Assembly: GCF_000024365.1 (NCBI RefSeq) | Contig: NC_013235.1 | Coordinates: 4,650,001 to 4,714,000 of the forward strand | DNA length: 64,000 nucleotides | Source: Nakamurella multipartita DSM 44233 | Lineage (GTDB): Bacteria; Actinomycetota; Actinomycetes; Mycobacteriales; Nakamurellaceae | Direction: 5' to 3' | In this document: positions 18,501-27,018 of the stretch, in pieces | How the letters are laid out: every line of letters begins with the position of its first letter | How positions within the stretch are numbered: position 1 is the first letter of the stretch | Translations under genes and position numbers: made by a program | The notes under the pieces: model-generated | What the model saw: only the letters and a program-made list of their open reading frames with translations | Databases searched by the model: none | What the model was told of the DNA's origin: nothing

Positions 18501-21500
18501 CAGCCCGGCATCGATCCCGGGCCCATCACAGTGAGCACCGGCACCGACCTGGTCTCGGTCAGCTGCGGCGAGCCGGACGCGACCGCGGCCAGGACGGCGG
18601 CCTGCTCGCTCAGCTCGGACGGCGCCGTGACGATCCAGGTGACGGTGCCCACGGGCGTCGTCGCTGGTCCCTTCGCCCTGACCGCGACCGACGCGGCCGG
18701 CCGGCGGATCGACCCGGTCGACGTCAGCGCCGTCCGGATTGTCCGGCCGGCCGCGTTGGTGCTGGGCGAGGCCGGCGTGATCCAGCCGCCGTTCGCCGGC
18801 GGGTCGGGCGCGTTCTCGGTCACGGTCACGAACGCCGGCGACCTCGCCTCGGCCGCCGGCCAGGCCATCGAGGTCGACCTGCCGGACGGGCTGACGCTGA
18901 CCGGGACCACCGTCGTCGGTGGCCAATGCGCCGGTCAGCCGCCGGCCGCCCTGGCGATCGCGGCCCCGTCGGTGCTGGTCACCGCCGACTGCCGGTTGCC
19001 GGCCATCGACCCCGGGCAGTCGGTCACGCTCGCGGTCACGGTCCACGCCGACCCGGCGTCGACCGGCGACACCAGCACCGTCAGCCTGCCCGGCCAGGGA
19101 CCGGGCGTCCCGGTGGACCTCACCGTGCAGTCCGGCATCGCCACGCTGACGGTCGAGGCGACGACGCCCCTGGTCGCCGACGGAGCCACCTACCCGCTGA
19201 CCATCTCGGCCGCTCCCGCCGACCCCTCGGTCACCGATCTCGGATCGATCACCGTGGACACCGGATCCGATGAGCTCACCATGGCCTGTGGCGGACCGGC
19301 GGCCCGGCAGGTCACCTGTGCGTTCACCGGCCCCACGCTGCCGGTCACCCTGACGGTCGCCCGGACCGCTGCGCCCGGACCGCTGACGCTGACCGCCGTC
19401 GACCTGGCGCAGCGACCGATCCGGACCGACGTCGGCTCGCTGGCGATCAAGACCCCGGCCGCCCTGAGCCTGTCGCCGCTGACCGTGACGTCGCCGTTGG
19501 TGGCCGGCGGCACGGGCGCCGTCACCGTCACCGTCAGCAACACCGGTGACGTCGACGGGACGATCGGGCCGGTCACCCTGGTGGCCCCCGAGGGCCTCGC
19601 GATCGCCGGCGTCACCCCGCAGGACTGCGCGCGCTCGTGCACCGTGCCGGCCCAGGGCTCGACCACCGTCGACGTCGCGCTGACCGTTGACGCCTCGCTG
19701 CCCGCGTCGGTCCCGCTGCAACTGGACCTCGGCCCGCTGACCACCCCGGCCGGTTCCGTCGACGTGGCCGCCGGGATCGAGCAGGTCGAGATCTCCTCCG
19801 CCGGCCAACCGGCGGACCCGCTGATCGCCGACGGCCAGGAGGCCACCCGCAGCGTCGCCGTGATCAGTTCGCTGACCACCCCGGGGCCGGTCACCCTGAC
19901 CGCGCCGAAGGGCGTCACGCTGGCCGCCTGCGGGAAGGCGGGCGCCTCCGTCACCTGCCTCGCACCCTTCGACCTGGGCATCACGGTGCCCATCGGATAC
20001 GCGCCGGGCTCATTGGCCCTGTCCGCCGTCGACGCCGGACAGCGCCCCCTGAAGGTCACCGAACTGACGGTGGCTGCCCCGGCCGCCCTGACCCTGGACG
20101 TCCCGGAGAGCGCCACCGCGCTCGCCGGTGGCCCCGGCACCCTCACCGTCACGGTGACCAACCGGGGCGGCAGCCCATCGGCCGGCCAGGAATCCCTGAC
20201 CGCGGACCTGCCCGAAGGCTTCACCCTGACCGGCTCCACGTGCGACGAGCCGGCCGCAGCGGCGCTGGCGGTCGCCGTACCCACCGCGGCGGCCGACCCG
20301 TGTGCGCTTCCGGTACTCGCGGTGGACGAGAAGGTGGCCGTCACCTTCTCCTTCACCGCCCCGCCCCAGGCCGGGCCGACGCAGAGCATCGACGTGCGGC
20401 TGGACGGTCAGGAACCGGTCACCGTTCCGCTGACCGTGGGCGCCGGCATCACCCGGCTGGCCGCCGATCCGGATCTCGCCCTGCCGGCCAACGACACCGC
20501 CCAGCCGGTCACGTTGGTCGCGACGCCCGCCGCCGACGGCCTGATCCTGGGCTCGGTCACGCTGAGCTCGGCTGAGAAGGACGTGCAGGTGACCTGCGCG
20601 AGCGACTGCCGGGTCGGACCTGACCGGACGGTCGCCGTCATCATCACGGTGGCCTCGACGCACGCCTCGGAGCCGCTGCGTCTGCTCGCCCAGGACGCCG
20701 GCGGTCGGCCGATCGAGGTCGATCCGATCGCTGTGCTCGGCGCCCCACAGGTGAGCCTGACCGGTCCGACGGTGGTCCGGTCGCCGATCGCCGGCGGCCA
20801 GGGTCAGTTCAGCCTGACCGTCACCAACCGGGGCGAGTCCCCGTTGCCCGCCGGTCAGCCGATCGGGATCACCGCGCCCGGCTTCACCGTCGTCTCGGTG
20901 GAGGGCGCCGGGGTCGGCCAGTGCGACAAGACCGGCTGCCGATTGCCGCAGCTTGACGCGGCATCGTCCATCACCATCACCATCACCCTCGCGGCCCCGG
21001 CGGACACCAAGCCCGGCACCTACCAGCTCACGGCCGATCTGCTCGACCGCTCCTACCCGGTCGACTTCACCGTCGGTCAGGCCATCACCGGACTGGTCGC
21101 CACCCCGGGCGGCCCGCTGACCGCCGGCACCACGACCACACTCTCGATCGCCGCCACCCTGGCCGGCGAGCCGACCGACCCGATCGCAGTCACCCTGACC
21201 TCGACCAGCCCGCTGGTCACGCTCAGCGGGTGCAAGGGCAACGGGTCGAGCATGACGTGCACCGGCCAGTCGTTCACCGTGGCGGTGACGATCGACGCGA
21301 AGCAGCCGGCCGGGCCCCTCCCGGTGACCGCGACCGACGCCGCCGGCAACGCGGTGGCGCTCACCGACGGGGCCGCGCCGCTGCAGGTCGTGGCCCCGGC
21401 GACCACGCTGGCGCTGTCCGAGCTGACGATCATCCGCGACGGCAGCGCGATCACCACGCTCAGCCTTCGCGTCACCAATCCCACCACGGCGACGATCCCG

Positions 21501-22580
21501 GCGCGGTCGATCGCCCTGACCTACCCGAGCCCGCCGGTGGTGGGCCACCTGGTCGAGATCGTCGGTCCCGGCCGGATCCCGGTCTACTGCGTGACGTCCT
21601 GCGCGGTGCCCTCGCTCAAGGCCGGGCAACACAGCGACCTGACGATCTACTTGCTGCTCCCCCGCCCCACCACCGACCCGGTCACCGTCTCGGTCACGAT
21701 CGACGGCATCACCCGGACGGCCACGGTGATCGACCAGGTCGACGGCCTGACCCGCACCGATCAGCCGGCCGGCCCCGCCACGCCCGACGCGGCCACGGAC
21801 GGCGCCGCGCCCTCGACCGATCCGACCCCGACCCCGAGCTCTGAGCCGACCCCGGTACCGGCCGAGTCCACCGGGCCGGCCGAATCCACGAGTGCCGCCC
21901 CCGCCACCGACGGGCCCTCCACCGACGGGCCCTCCACCGACGGGCCTTCCACCGACCGACCGACTCGCTCCTCCACCGAGACCGGTGCGACCGACGGCCC
22001 CACCGGTGAGCGCCCGACCACCGCCAGCCCCACCACTGCGAGCTCCACCAGCGAAAGCCCGACCACCGCGAGCACCACCGCGGAGTCGCCGGCGGACACC
22101 GGTACGAGCACGCCCGAGCCGGCGCCGGCGCACCTCTCGCTCGGAACGCCCGCCGTCCTGGACCCGCTCACCGCAGGCGGGAGCGGGCGGCTGACCCTGA
22201 CCGTGCGCAACACCGGTGACGGGCCCTCGACCGAGCAGGCGGTCCGGATGAGCCTGCCCGACGGGGTGAACGCGACGGCGGTCACGGTGGACGGCGCCCC
22301 GGCCGGCGGCGGGCTGCGGTGCACCGTCCCCGCGCTCGAGCCCGGAGCCGCGGTGACCGTCGTGATCACCCTCGCCGTCGACGCTGATGCGCAGACCGGG
22401 CCGGCTCGCTTCGACGTGGACGACGACTCCGCGACCGTCGAGCTGACCGTCGAGCGCCCCACCCCGCCCCCGAATCCCGAACCGGCGCCCACCGCATCGT
22501 CCAACCCGGCGGTCCGCCCGGACGATGCGGCGACGGACCCGGCGTCCGCGACGACCAGCCCGCTCCCGACCGGCCCGTGA
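15588..22580 (+). CDS. ECF sigma factor fused to zinc finger, membrane helix and giant repetitive extracellular region
   Basis: 2330 residues from GTG 15588. Residues about 12-85 are sigma region 2 (LITQVRNGDREAFGELYRRH, AEADDLVSESFARVL, FRAYLFTTIRNTAYDRTRK). Residues about 120-175 are region 4 with the recognition helix (LPERWQAVLWHTQVEGESPA, GMAPGAVSSLAFRAREGLR). A zf-HC2-like HLKTCDRC motif follows near 222, typical of anti-sigma factors. Ala/Gly-rich low-complexity sequence leads to a clear membrane helix at about 386-418. Outside lie a Thr/Pro linker and eight related modules, each opening with a (V/L)T(V/L)xNxG strand and about 215-230 residues apart (starting near 17357, 18080, 18751, 19460, 20080, 20740, 21400 and 22130), CARDB/DUF11-like beta-sandwiches. 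The last is preceded by a Ser/Thr/Pro stalk with STDGP repeats. No sortase signal. Sigma, inhibitor-like finger and surface sensor appear joined in one chain. Confidence 0.85.
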   Translation: MPEQEADEYVVSDPELITQVRNGDREAFGELYRRHSGPATNLARQFARNAAEADDLVSESFARVLDNLLDGKGPDTAFRAYLFTTIRNTAYDRTRKDKRLQFTDDMTAHDVAVPGDDPALMKMESGLVASAFAQLPERWQAVLWHTQVEGESPAQVGALLGMAPGAVSSLAFRAREGLREAYLQAHLAETAAEQCRSTVERLGAWTRGGLSKRETQQVDAHLKTCDRCRALAAELQEVNHNLRGLLAPLLLGGAAAAGYLATLGPVAPLAVPGALAGGATGGSAGSAGSGGGAGAAGAGAAGGAGAAGGASAAGIAAAAAAAAAGAAALGLGALASAADSNAAAASSTGGAGAGGAGAGAGGAGAGAAGAGAAGAGAAAGAGGAATGLVATIGVGGLIAAGAVVAAAVLAAVVLIVNGLTPATTTPVADQPPSVAAPATSGGADGAAGPTGSDSAGGTGSPAGSVAQGGDTTAGGANGSSAGASDAGSGSNPGAGTDSGAGGDQGGAGTGTGGNQGGGGDQGTGGSSPLSTSAVTNPAETNPAGTNPAPTTQVPTTAEPTSPGPTSATTEPTTTEPTTSEPTTPVPPTDPNLTVSGPAGVSITAGASAGIDLTVLNNEGTSVSPTLTVQLPSGVSVTGFSQTPTAPGLRGARAGLLRAGTCEPLASGCRAQLDPIGPGESTAVTITLSADRASTGGEVTITGWSGPSITVPVTVTSAVKLVGSADGPLTADGGIHTVRVTEESNGSPEPVTFSSSQLRFAGTPTCSVTAERADSVICTPGANGTFDLAVLIDRDQPEGELGSVLQVTDAHQRPVELTAAEGTSLTIVKPAPADLQLNPQVRVDPPVSGGSGRVSFTVHNEGGTASADGTTLDLAFTGGLVLTTSAPEGVTCTATGCTLPSIEPGADLEITLSISAAPTATGGEVLVRWAGQEGGLSIGVPVGPAITALVAQKVDLVADGTSQPVVLRADLAQPGIDPGPITVSTGTDLVSVSCGEPDATAARTAACSLSSDGAVTIQVTVPTGVVAGPFALTATDAAGRRIDPVDVSAVRIVRPAALVLGEAGVIQPPFAGGSGAFSVTVTNAGDLASAAGQAIEVDLPDGLTLTGTTVVGGQCAGQPPAALAIAAPSVLVTADCRLPAIDPGQSVTLAVTVHADPASTGDTSTVSLPGQGPGVPVDLTVQSGIATLTVEATTPLVADGATYPLTISAAPADPSVTDLGSITVDTGSDELTMACGGPAARQVTCAFTGPTLPVTLTVARTAAPGPLTLTAVDLAQRPIRTDVGSLAIKTPAALSLSPLTVTSPLVAGGTGAVTVTVSNTGDVDGTIGPVTLVAPEGLAIAGVTPQDCARSCTVPAQGSTTVDVALTVDASLPASVPLQLDLGPLTTPAGSVDVAAGIEQVEISSAGQPADPLIADGQEATRSVAVISSLTTPGPVTLTAPKGVTLAACGKAGASVTCLAPFDLGITVPIGYAPGSLALSAVDAGQRPLKVTELTVAAPAALTLDVPESATALAGGPGTLTVTVTNRGGSPSAGQESLTADLPEGFTLTGSTCDEPAAAALAVAVPTAAADPCALPVLAVDEKVAVTFSFTAPPQAGPTQSIDVRLDGQEPVTVPLTVGAGITRLAADPDLALPANDTAQPVTLVATPAADGLILGSVTLSSAEKDVQVTCASDCRVGPDRTVAVIITVASTHASEPLRLLAQDAGGRPIEVDPIAVLGAPQVSLTGPTVVRSPIAGGQGQFSLTVTNRGESPLPAGQPIGITAPGFTVVSVEGAGVGQCDKTGCRLPQLDAASSITITITLAAPADTKPGTYQLTADLLDRSYPVDFTVGQAITGLVATPGGPLTAGTTTTLSIAATLAGEPTDPIAVTLTSTSPLVTLSGCKGNGSSMTCTGQSFTVAVTIDAKQPAGPLPVTATDAAGNAVALTDGAAPLQVVAPATTLALSELTIIRDGSAITTLSLRVTNPTTATIPARSIALTYPSPPVVGHLVEIVGPGRIPVYCVTSCAVPSLKAGQHSDLTIYLLLPRPTTDPVTVSVTIDGITRTATVIDQVDGLTRTDQPAGPATPDAATDGAAPSTDPTPTPSSEPTPVPAESTGPAESTSAAPATDGPSTDGPSTDGPSTDRPTRSSTETGATDGPTGERPTTASPTTASSTSESPTTASTTAESPADTGTSTPEPAPAHLSLGTPAVLDPLTAGGSGRLTLTVRNTGDGPSTEQAVRMSLPDGVNATAVTVDGAPAGGGLRCTVPALEPGAAVTVVITLAVDADAQTGPARFDVDDDSATVELTVERPTPPPNPEPAPTASSNPAVRPDDAATDPASATTSPLPTGP

Positions 22581-22590
22581 GCAGCCGGTC
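22568..22590. terminator. Possible terminator hairpin at the sigma-fusion stop codon
   Basis: GACCGGC / GCCGGTC arms (7 bp) with a 9-base loop that contains the TGA stop. No T tract follows, so this is only a candidate. Confidence 0.35.
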
Positions 22591-22753
22591 GATCACCACA
22601 TCGGTGCCCGGCCGCCATTTCCCGGAATTTACCAATCTTTGACGATTGCCTTTACCGTCGTTTGACCGAGCCATTAGGTTGCGTCATTGAGAGGTTTTTC
22701 TCGCGGCGGCGCGGATCATGGGACGGCGCCGCATCAGGCCGTAGACTCGGCGC

Positions 22754-23356
22754 GTGGCCCTCATCGATTCAGTCCGGCAGCACCTGCCTGTCAAGTACCG
22801 GGAACTCGCGAAGTTCCTGGTCGTCGGGGGCACCAGCTACGTCGTCGACGTCGGCCTGTTCAGCCTGCTCTCGCACACCGTGCTGTCCGACAAGGTCGTC
22901 ACGGCCAAGGGCATCTCGGTCATCGTGGCCACCATTCTGAGCTACATCCTGAACCGGGAATGGTCGTTCAACAGCCGCGGCGGCCGCGAACGCCATCACG
23001 AGGCCATGCTGTTCTTCGTGGTCAACGGCATTGCCCTGGGATTGAATCTGGTCCCGCTCGCGGTCTCGCAGTACATCTTCGGCATCAACACCGCCAACTA
23101 CTCCAGCCTGACCGTCACGATCGCCAACTTCGTCTCGGCGAACGTCATCGGCACCGCGCTGGGCATGGCCTTCCGCTTCTGGGCCTACCGCAAGTGGGTC
23201 TTCCCGGAGGAGCTCAACCCGCACCCGGAGATCGTGGCCACCGAGCTGGCCGCCCAGGCGGCGGTCGAGGCCCCGGTCACCGAGCGCATCCCCGAGCAGC
23301 CCCTGCGCTCCGATACCGCCGAGTACTTGCCCGGCGCCGGGCGATCCCGCAGCTGA
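22754..23356 (+). CDS. GtrA-family membrane protein
   Basis: 200 residues from GTG 22754. Four membrane helices typical of GtrA are visible: LAKFLVVGGTSYVVDVGLFS, ISVIVATILSYILNREWSF, FFVVNGIALGLNLVPLAVS and ANFVSANVIGTALGMAFRF, the last followed by WAYRKWVFP, the usual GtrA ending. A polar tail of about 45 residues is extra. GtrA proteins are thought to help flip lipid-linked sugars (in M. tuberculosis the Rv3277 and Rv3789 type is linked to arabinogalactan assembly). The 173-bp upstream gap is AT-richer than its surroundings (two TTTGAC copies near 22636-22664) and probably holds the promoter. It converges with the histidine kinase gene, ending 9 bp from it. Confidence 0.9.
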   Translation: MALIDSVRQHLPVKYRELAKFLVVGGTSYVVDVGLFSLLSHTVLSDKVVTAKGISVIVATILSYILNREWSFNSRGGRERHHEAMLFFVVNGIALGLNLVPLAVSQYIFGINTANYSSLTVTIANFVSANVIGTALGMAFRFWAYRKWVFPEELNPHPEIVATELAAQAAVEAPVTERIPEQPLRSDTAEYLPGAGRSRS

Positions 23357-23376
23357 CCGTCGGCCCTACCCGACGG
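23357..23376. terminator. Hairpin between convergent GtrA and histidine-kinase genes
   Basis: CCGTCGG / CCGACGG, perfect 7-bp GC-rich arms with a 6-base loop, starting directly after the GtrA stop and overlapping the end of the kinase gene. No T run, as is common in high-GC actinobacteria; it could serve both strands. Confidence 0.55.
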
Positions 23377-24667
23377 GGGCGCCGGCCGGCCCCGGCACCC
23401 GGTCGCCCTCCGCATCCGGCGTGGACGGTTCTTCGCTGACCACCAGGAAGATGGCGAAGGTCAGCGGGACGGCGCGCCGCAGCTCCAACCGTCCCCCGTC
23501 GGCCTCGACGAACGCCCGGGCCAGCCCCAGCCCGATCCCGGTGGACGACGCGGTCGACACCCCCCGATCGAAGATGTGCGCGACCAGTGCCTCGGGAATG
23601 CCCGGCCCCTCGTCGCTGACTTCCAGCACCACCATGCCGCCCGAGCCCCGGCCGGCCGGCCGGACCAGCACCCCGACCGTGCCCGCGCCGTGCCGCAGTG
23701 AGTTCTCCACCAACACCCCGATGGCCTCGCGCAGCCGCCCCGGAGTGGCGTGCACCCGCACGTCCCGGCCGCAGCGCACCGTCAGCGTGCGGCCCGCCGC
23801 GGTGAGCGCCGGCCCCCACTCCGCCTCGATCTCGGCCAGCTCGTCGAACAGCTCCAACTCGCTGGCCCCGGCCGCGCGCTGCGACCGGGCATTGGCCAGC
23901 AGGTCGTCGACCACCGTGACCAGGCGATCGGTCTGTTCCAGGGCCTCCTGCACCTCCTGCTGCACGTCGGCGTCCGGGTACTCGGCGAGCTCCTCCAGCC
24001 GCAACCGCAACCCGGTGAGCCGGGTCCGCAGCTGGTGCGAGATGTCACCGGCCAGGTCCCGCTCCCGGGCGATCAGCGCGGAGATGTCGTGCGCCGAGGA
24101 GTCCAGGACGTCCGCGACCCGGTCCAGCTCCGGAATGTCGTACCGGCGCCGGAAGGTCCGGAAGTCGCCCGAGCCCAGCCGGGCGGCCCGGCGCGCGACA
24201 TCGGTCAACGGGGTCGCCAGGCGGCGAGCGGTCAGCACCGCGACCCCAGTACCGACCACCACGGACAGCGCGATGGCCAGCGCGACCAACGCCAACGCCT
24301 TCCACTGCTCGGCCCGCAGATAGCTCTCTGGCACCGACAACCGCAGGGTGCCGCCACCGGCCATCGCCAGTTGCTCGGAGTAGACCTGGCTGGTTGAGGT
24401 GGTCCCGATGGACTGGTCGATCCGGCCGGCCATGGTGATGTCCAGCCGGCCGCCGGAGGGCACCGCCGCGGCCAACTGCCCCAGATCGATGGCCGACGAG
24501 CTGGACTGGTTGGCGATCGAGGCGGCGATCGAATCCAGGCGACTGTTCAGGTCGCTGCGCATCAGGTCGTCGACGACTCGCCAGGAGACGATCGAGAGCG
24601 GGACGCCCAGGGTCAGAACGGTCGCCGCGATGACCAGCAGGATCGACACCAGAACCCGGCGTTGCAT
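23366..24667 (-). CDS. Membrane sensor histidine kinase
   Basis: 433 residues from ATG 24667; an upstream extension of 29 codons is open but Arg-rich and unlikely. Helix 1 (LVSILLVIAATVLTLGVPLS) and helix 2 (ALALVALAIALSVVVGTGVA) flank an outer sensor loop of about 110 residues. A HAMP-like linker follows (RRLATPLTDVARRAARLGSGDF). The phosphorylated His is in the H-box DISHQLRTRLTGLRLRLEEL; ATP-binding boxes are LVENSLRHG (N), SDEGPGIPEALV (G1), FDRG (F) and STGIGLGLARAFVEADGGRL (G2). It lies downstream of its response regulator on the same strand with a 55-bp gap. The signal is unknown; partner assignment is from gene order. Confidence 0.92.
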   Translation of the reverse strand: MQRRVLVSILLVIAATVLTLGVPLSIVSWRVVDDLMRSDLNSRLDSIAASIANQSSSSAIDLGQLAAAVPSGGRLDITMAGRIDQSIGTTSTSQVYSEQLAMAGGGTLRLSVPESYLRAEQWKALALVALAIALSVVVGTGVAVLTARRLATPLTDVARRAARLGSGDFRTFRRRYDIPELDRVADVLDSSAHDISALIARERDLAGDISHQLRTRLTGLRLRLEELAEYPDADVQQEVQEALEQTDRLVTVVDDLLANARSQRAAGASELELFDELAEIEAEWGPALTAAGRTLTVRCGRDVRVHATPGRLREAIGVLVENSLRHGAGTVGVLVRPAGRGSGGMVVLEVSDEGPGIPEALVAHIFDRGVSTASSTGIGLGLARAFVEADGGRLELRRAVPLTFAIFLVVSEEPSTPDAEGDRVPGPAGAPVG

Positions 24668-24722
24668 CAGCGGTCCCCGGTCATCGTGCGGCCGCCGCGC
24701 GCGGCGCGTGCCTGCCGCACGC

Positions 24723-25403
24723 TCAGTCCGTCTCGAACCGGAAGCCGACCCCACGCACGGTGGAGATCCGCTGGTCGCCCCCGGAGCCGTCGGGCCGGGC
24801 GATCTTGCGACGCAACCAGGACATGTGCATGTCCAGCGTCTTGGAGGTCTTCATGGTCGGGTCGTTCCACACCTCGGCCAGGATCTCCTCGCGGGTCACG
24901 ACCTGCCCGGCACGACTCATCATGACCCGCAGCAGCTCGAACTCCTTGTTGGACAGGGTGACCTCGACGCCGTCCACCTCGACCTTGCGCGAGCCGGTCT
25001 CCACCCGGACCCCGCCGACCTCCATCAGAGCCGGCACCCGCCGGCGCAGCAAGGCCCGCACCCGGGCCAGCAGTTCGGCCATCCGGAACGGTTTGGCCAC
25101 GTAGTCGTCGGCCCCCGCGTCCAGGCCGACCACGAAGTCGGCCTCGTCGGTCCGGGCGGTCAGCATGAGCACCGGCAGGTCCCGGCCGGCGGCGCGGATC
25201 CGCCGGCAGACCTCCAGACCGTCTAGGTCGGGCAGGCCCAGGTCCAGGATCACCAGCGTGATCTCCGACCCGTTCTCGCCGAACGCCGCGACCGCGGCCC
25301 CGCCGGTCGGGGCCGGCCGCACCTGATAGCCCTCCCGCTGCAGCGCGCGGGTGAGCGGCTGCGCGATGGCCGGGTCGTCCTCGACCAGCAGCACCGTCGT
25401 CAC
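24723..25403 (-). CDS. OmpR-family response regulator
   Basis: 226 residues from GTG 25403 (VTTVLLVEDDPAIAQPL), chosen because the receiver domain starts there; the open frame before it is Arg-rich. The receiver has the acidic pair EDD, the phospho-acceptor Asp in LVILDLGLPDLDGLE, Thr in LMLTAR and Lys in YVAKPF. The winged-helix effector (about 130-226) shows LSNKEFELLRVMMSRAGQVV, REEILAEVWND, DMHMSWLRRKI and ISTVRGVGFRF. It forms a two-component pair with the downstream kinase. The PH-domain gene ends 31 bp upstream on the same strand, so all three could share a transcript. Targets are not identifiable here. Confidence 0.93.
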   Translation of the reverse strand: MTTVLLVEDDPAIAQPLTRALQREGYQVRPAPTGGAAVAAFGENGSEITLVILDLGLPDLDGLEVCRRIRAAGRDLPVLMLTARTDEADFVVGLDAGADDYVAKPFRMAELLARVRALLRRRVPALMEVGGVRVETGSRKVEVDGVEVTLSNKEFELLRVMMSRAGQVVTREEILAEVWNDPTMKTSKTLDMHMSWLRRKIARPDGSGGDQRISTVRGVGFRFETD

Positions 25404-25434
25404 GCCGACCACCTTACGATGCTGCGTGATCGGG

Positions 25435-26874
25435 TCAGGATCGCTGGCTCGAGTCCGGCTGGTCCGGGTCGGTCTCCGACGGCGCCGGCGCGCTTGCCGG
25501 TGCACCCGCCGGTGCACCCGACGCCGAATCACCCGACGACGCGGGCGAGCGAACGATCACCGTTGGGTCGGGCTCGGCGAAATTCGGCAGCGGCGTCTGC
25601 TCGGTGGGCCGGGCGTGCCGGCCCCGGTCCGAAGTCGGCGGGGTAGGCGGGGTTGCCGGGGCCCCCGAGTCGCTCGACGACACCGGGGCGGCGGACGGCA
25701 GCCGGGTCATGACTGTCGGCTCGGCCGACGCCGGCGGCTGCTCACCCGGCCCGGCGGCCGGCGTGAACGGCGGGGCGGCCTGGCCCTCGGCCGGCTGCGA
25801 CGAACCGGGCTGGGCATATCCGGCCTGGGAATAGCCGGACTGCGAATACCCGGGCTGCGGCGGGCCGGGCTGCGAGTAGTTCGCGGGTGCGGCCGGCGGC
25901 GGGTAGCCGCCCGACGCGTGTCCGGGCTGCTGGTACCCGGGCTGTTGGTACCCGTTCGGGGCATACCCGGGCTGCTGGTAGCCGTTCGGCGGATACCCGC
26001 CCGTCGCATACCCGGACGGCGGATACCCCGGCGACTGGGTGGGCTGGTGGCCGGCCGGATAGCTCTGGGTCGGGCCCGGCGGCGGGTAACCCTGCGGCTG
26101 ACCGGGCGGCGGGTAGCCCTGGGTCGGACCGGTCTGCGGGTGGGCCGGCCCGTACCCGGGCTGCGCGTAACCCGCCGCCGGTGGGTACCCCTGGGCCGGC
26201 GGGTACCCCTGCCCGTACGCCGGCTGCGCCCCGGTGGCCGGTCCGTAGCCGCCGGTCTGGTTCGAGTCGGTCGCGGCCGCCCACTGGCCGGTCGGCGCCT
26301 GGTTCGAGCGGTCGCCCGCGCGTTCCCGGTCGGAGTCGTCGGCGGCGTAGTCGTCGACCTCCACCATGCCGCGGTGGGTGAGTTCCTTCTCGTTGCGGAT
26401 CAACTGGTTGAGCATCGACTGCACCTTGGACAGGTTCGCCACGTTGCGGAACTTGAGCGGCTGGTCGGCCGAGGACTCGACGATCAGCGAGCCGTACCCC
26501 ATCAACCGGCCCCAGAAGGTGACCTCGGTTTCGATGTTGGCGATCTGGCCCAGCGGGATCTGGTGCTCGCGCCGGGACAGCAGGCCGGTGCGGAAGAAGA
26601 TGTGGTGGTTGCTGATGACGAAGTGCTCGGTGCGCCAGCGGATGAACGGCACCACCACCAGGATGATCAACGCGATCACCGCGATCGCGACGATCGCCCA
26701 GTCCGCCCAGCTCGGCCAGTCCCAGCCCCGGCTGTTGGCAAAGGCGATGATCGCCGCCCCACCACCGACGATGAGGACGAAGAACAGGGTCGGGAGGATC
26801 AGCACCTTCCAGTGCGGGCGCTTGCGCACATAGATCTTCTCGCCGGCGACCAGCAGATTGTCCGGGTAGGGCAT
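25435..26874 (-). CDS. Bacterial PH-domain membrane protein with long Pro/Gly/Tyr-rich tail
   Basis: 479 residues. Two membrane helices near the N-terminus (VLILPTLFFVLIVGGGAAII and WAIVAIAVIALIILVVVPFI) are followed by a bPH_2 (DUF304) domain at about 85-165: RTEHFVISNHHIFFRTGLLS, PLGQIANIETEVTFWGRLMG, YGSLIVESSADQPLKFRNV. The syntenic M. tuberculosis protein is Rv3278c. From about residue 190 to 390 the sequence is built of GYPP, GYQQPGYA and PQPGYS units, a low-complexity cytoplasmic tail; the last 90 residues are Ser/Pro/Ala-rich. Such tails may bind partners or form condensates, but no activity is known to me. It lies upstream of the two-component genes and downstream of yggS. Confidence 0.85.
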   Translation of the reverse strand: MPYPDNLLVAGEKIYVRKRPHWKVLILPTLFFVLIVGGGAAIIAFANSRGWDWPSWADWAIVAIAVIALIILVVVPFIRWRTEHFVISNHHIFFRTGLLSRREHQIPLGQIANIETEVTFWGRLMGYGSLIVESSADQPLKFRNVANLSKVQSMLNQLIRNEKELTHRGMVEVDDYAADDSDRERAGDRSNQAPTGQWAAATDSNQTGGYGPATGAQPAYGQGYPPAQGYPPAAGYAQPGYGPAHPQTGPTQGYPPPGQPQGYPPPGPTQSYPAGHQPTQSPGYPPSGYATGGYPPNGYQQPGYAPNGYQQPGYQQPGHASGGYPPPAAPANYSQPGPPQPGYSQSGYSQAGYAQPGSSQPAEGQAAPPFTPAAGPGEQPPASAEPTVMTRLPSAAPVSSSDSGAPATPPTPPTSDRGRHARPTEQTPLPNFAEPDPTVIVRSPASSGDSASGAPAGAPASAPAPSETDPDQPDSSQRS

Positions 26875-27018
26875 CGTGGACTCCCCAGGGATCGGTCGGC
26901 ACCGCGGTCCGACTGCTCGCGCGCCCGGGCATGCGGCGCTGCGATCACGCTACCGCCGGACGCCGATTCGGACAGCCGGGACGCCCCGGAAGGATCGCGA
27001 CCCGCCCGAATCGGGTGA

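Noticed and set aside
21900..21960. Tandem DNA repeat that could suggest a CRISPR-like array
   Set aside because: It is a 15-bp in-frame repeat encoding PSTDG in a Ser/Thr/Pro stalk, without spacers.
20010..22133. Minus-strand open frame of about 700 codons inside the sigma-fusion gene
   Set aside because: Arg/Gly-rich mirror of the repeat modules; the plus strand has consistent module structure.
23366..25403. Naming the two-component pair mtrA-mtrB
   Set aside because: The order and position differ from the mycobacterial mtrAB locus, and the sequences were not diagnostic enough for a named ortholog.
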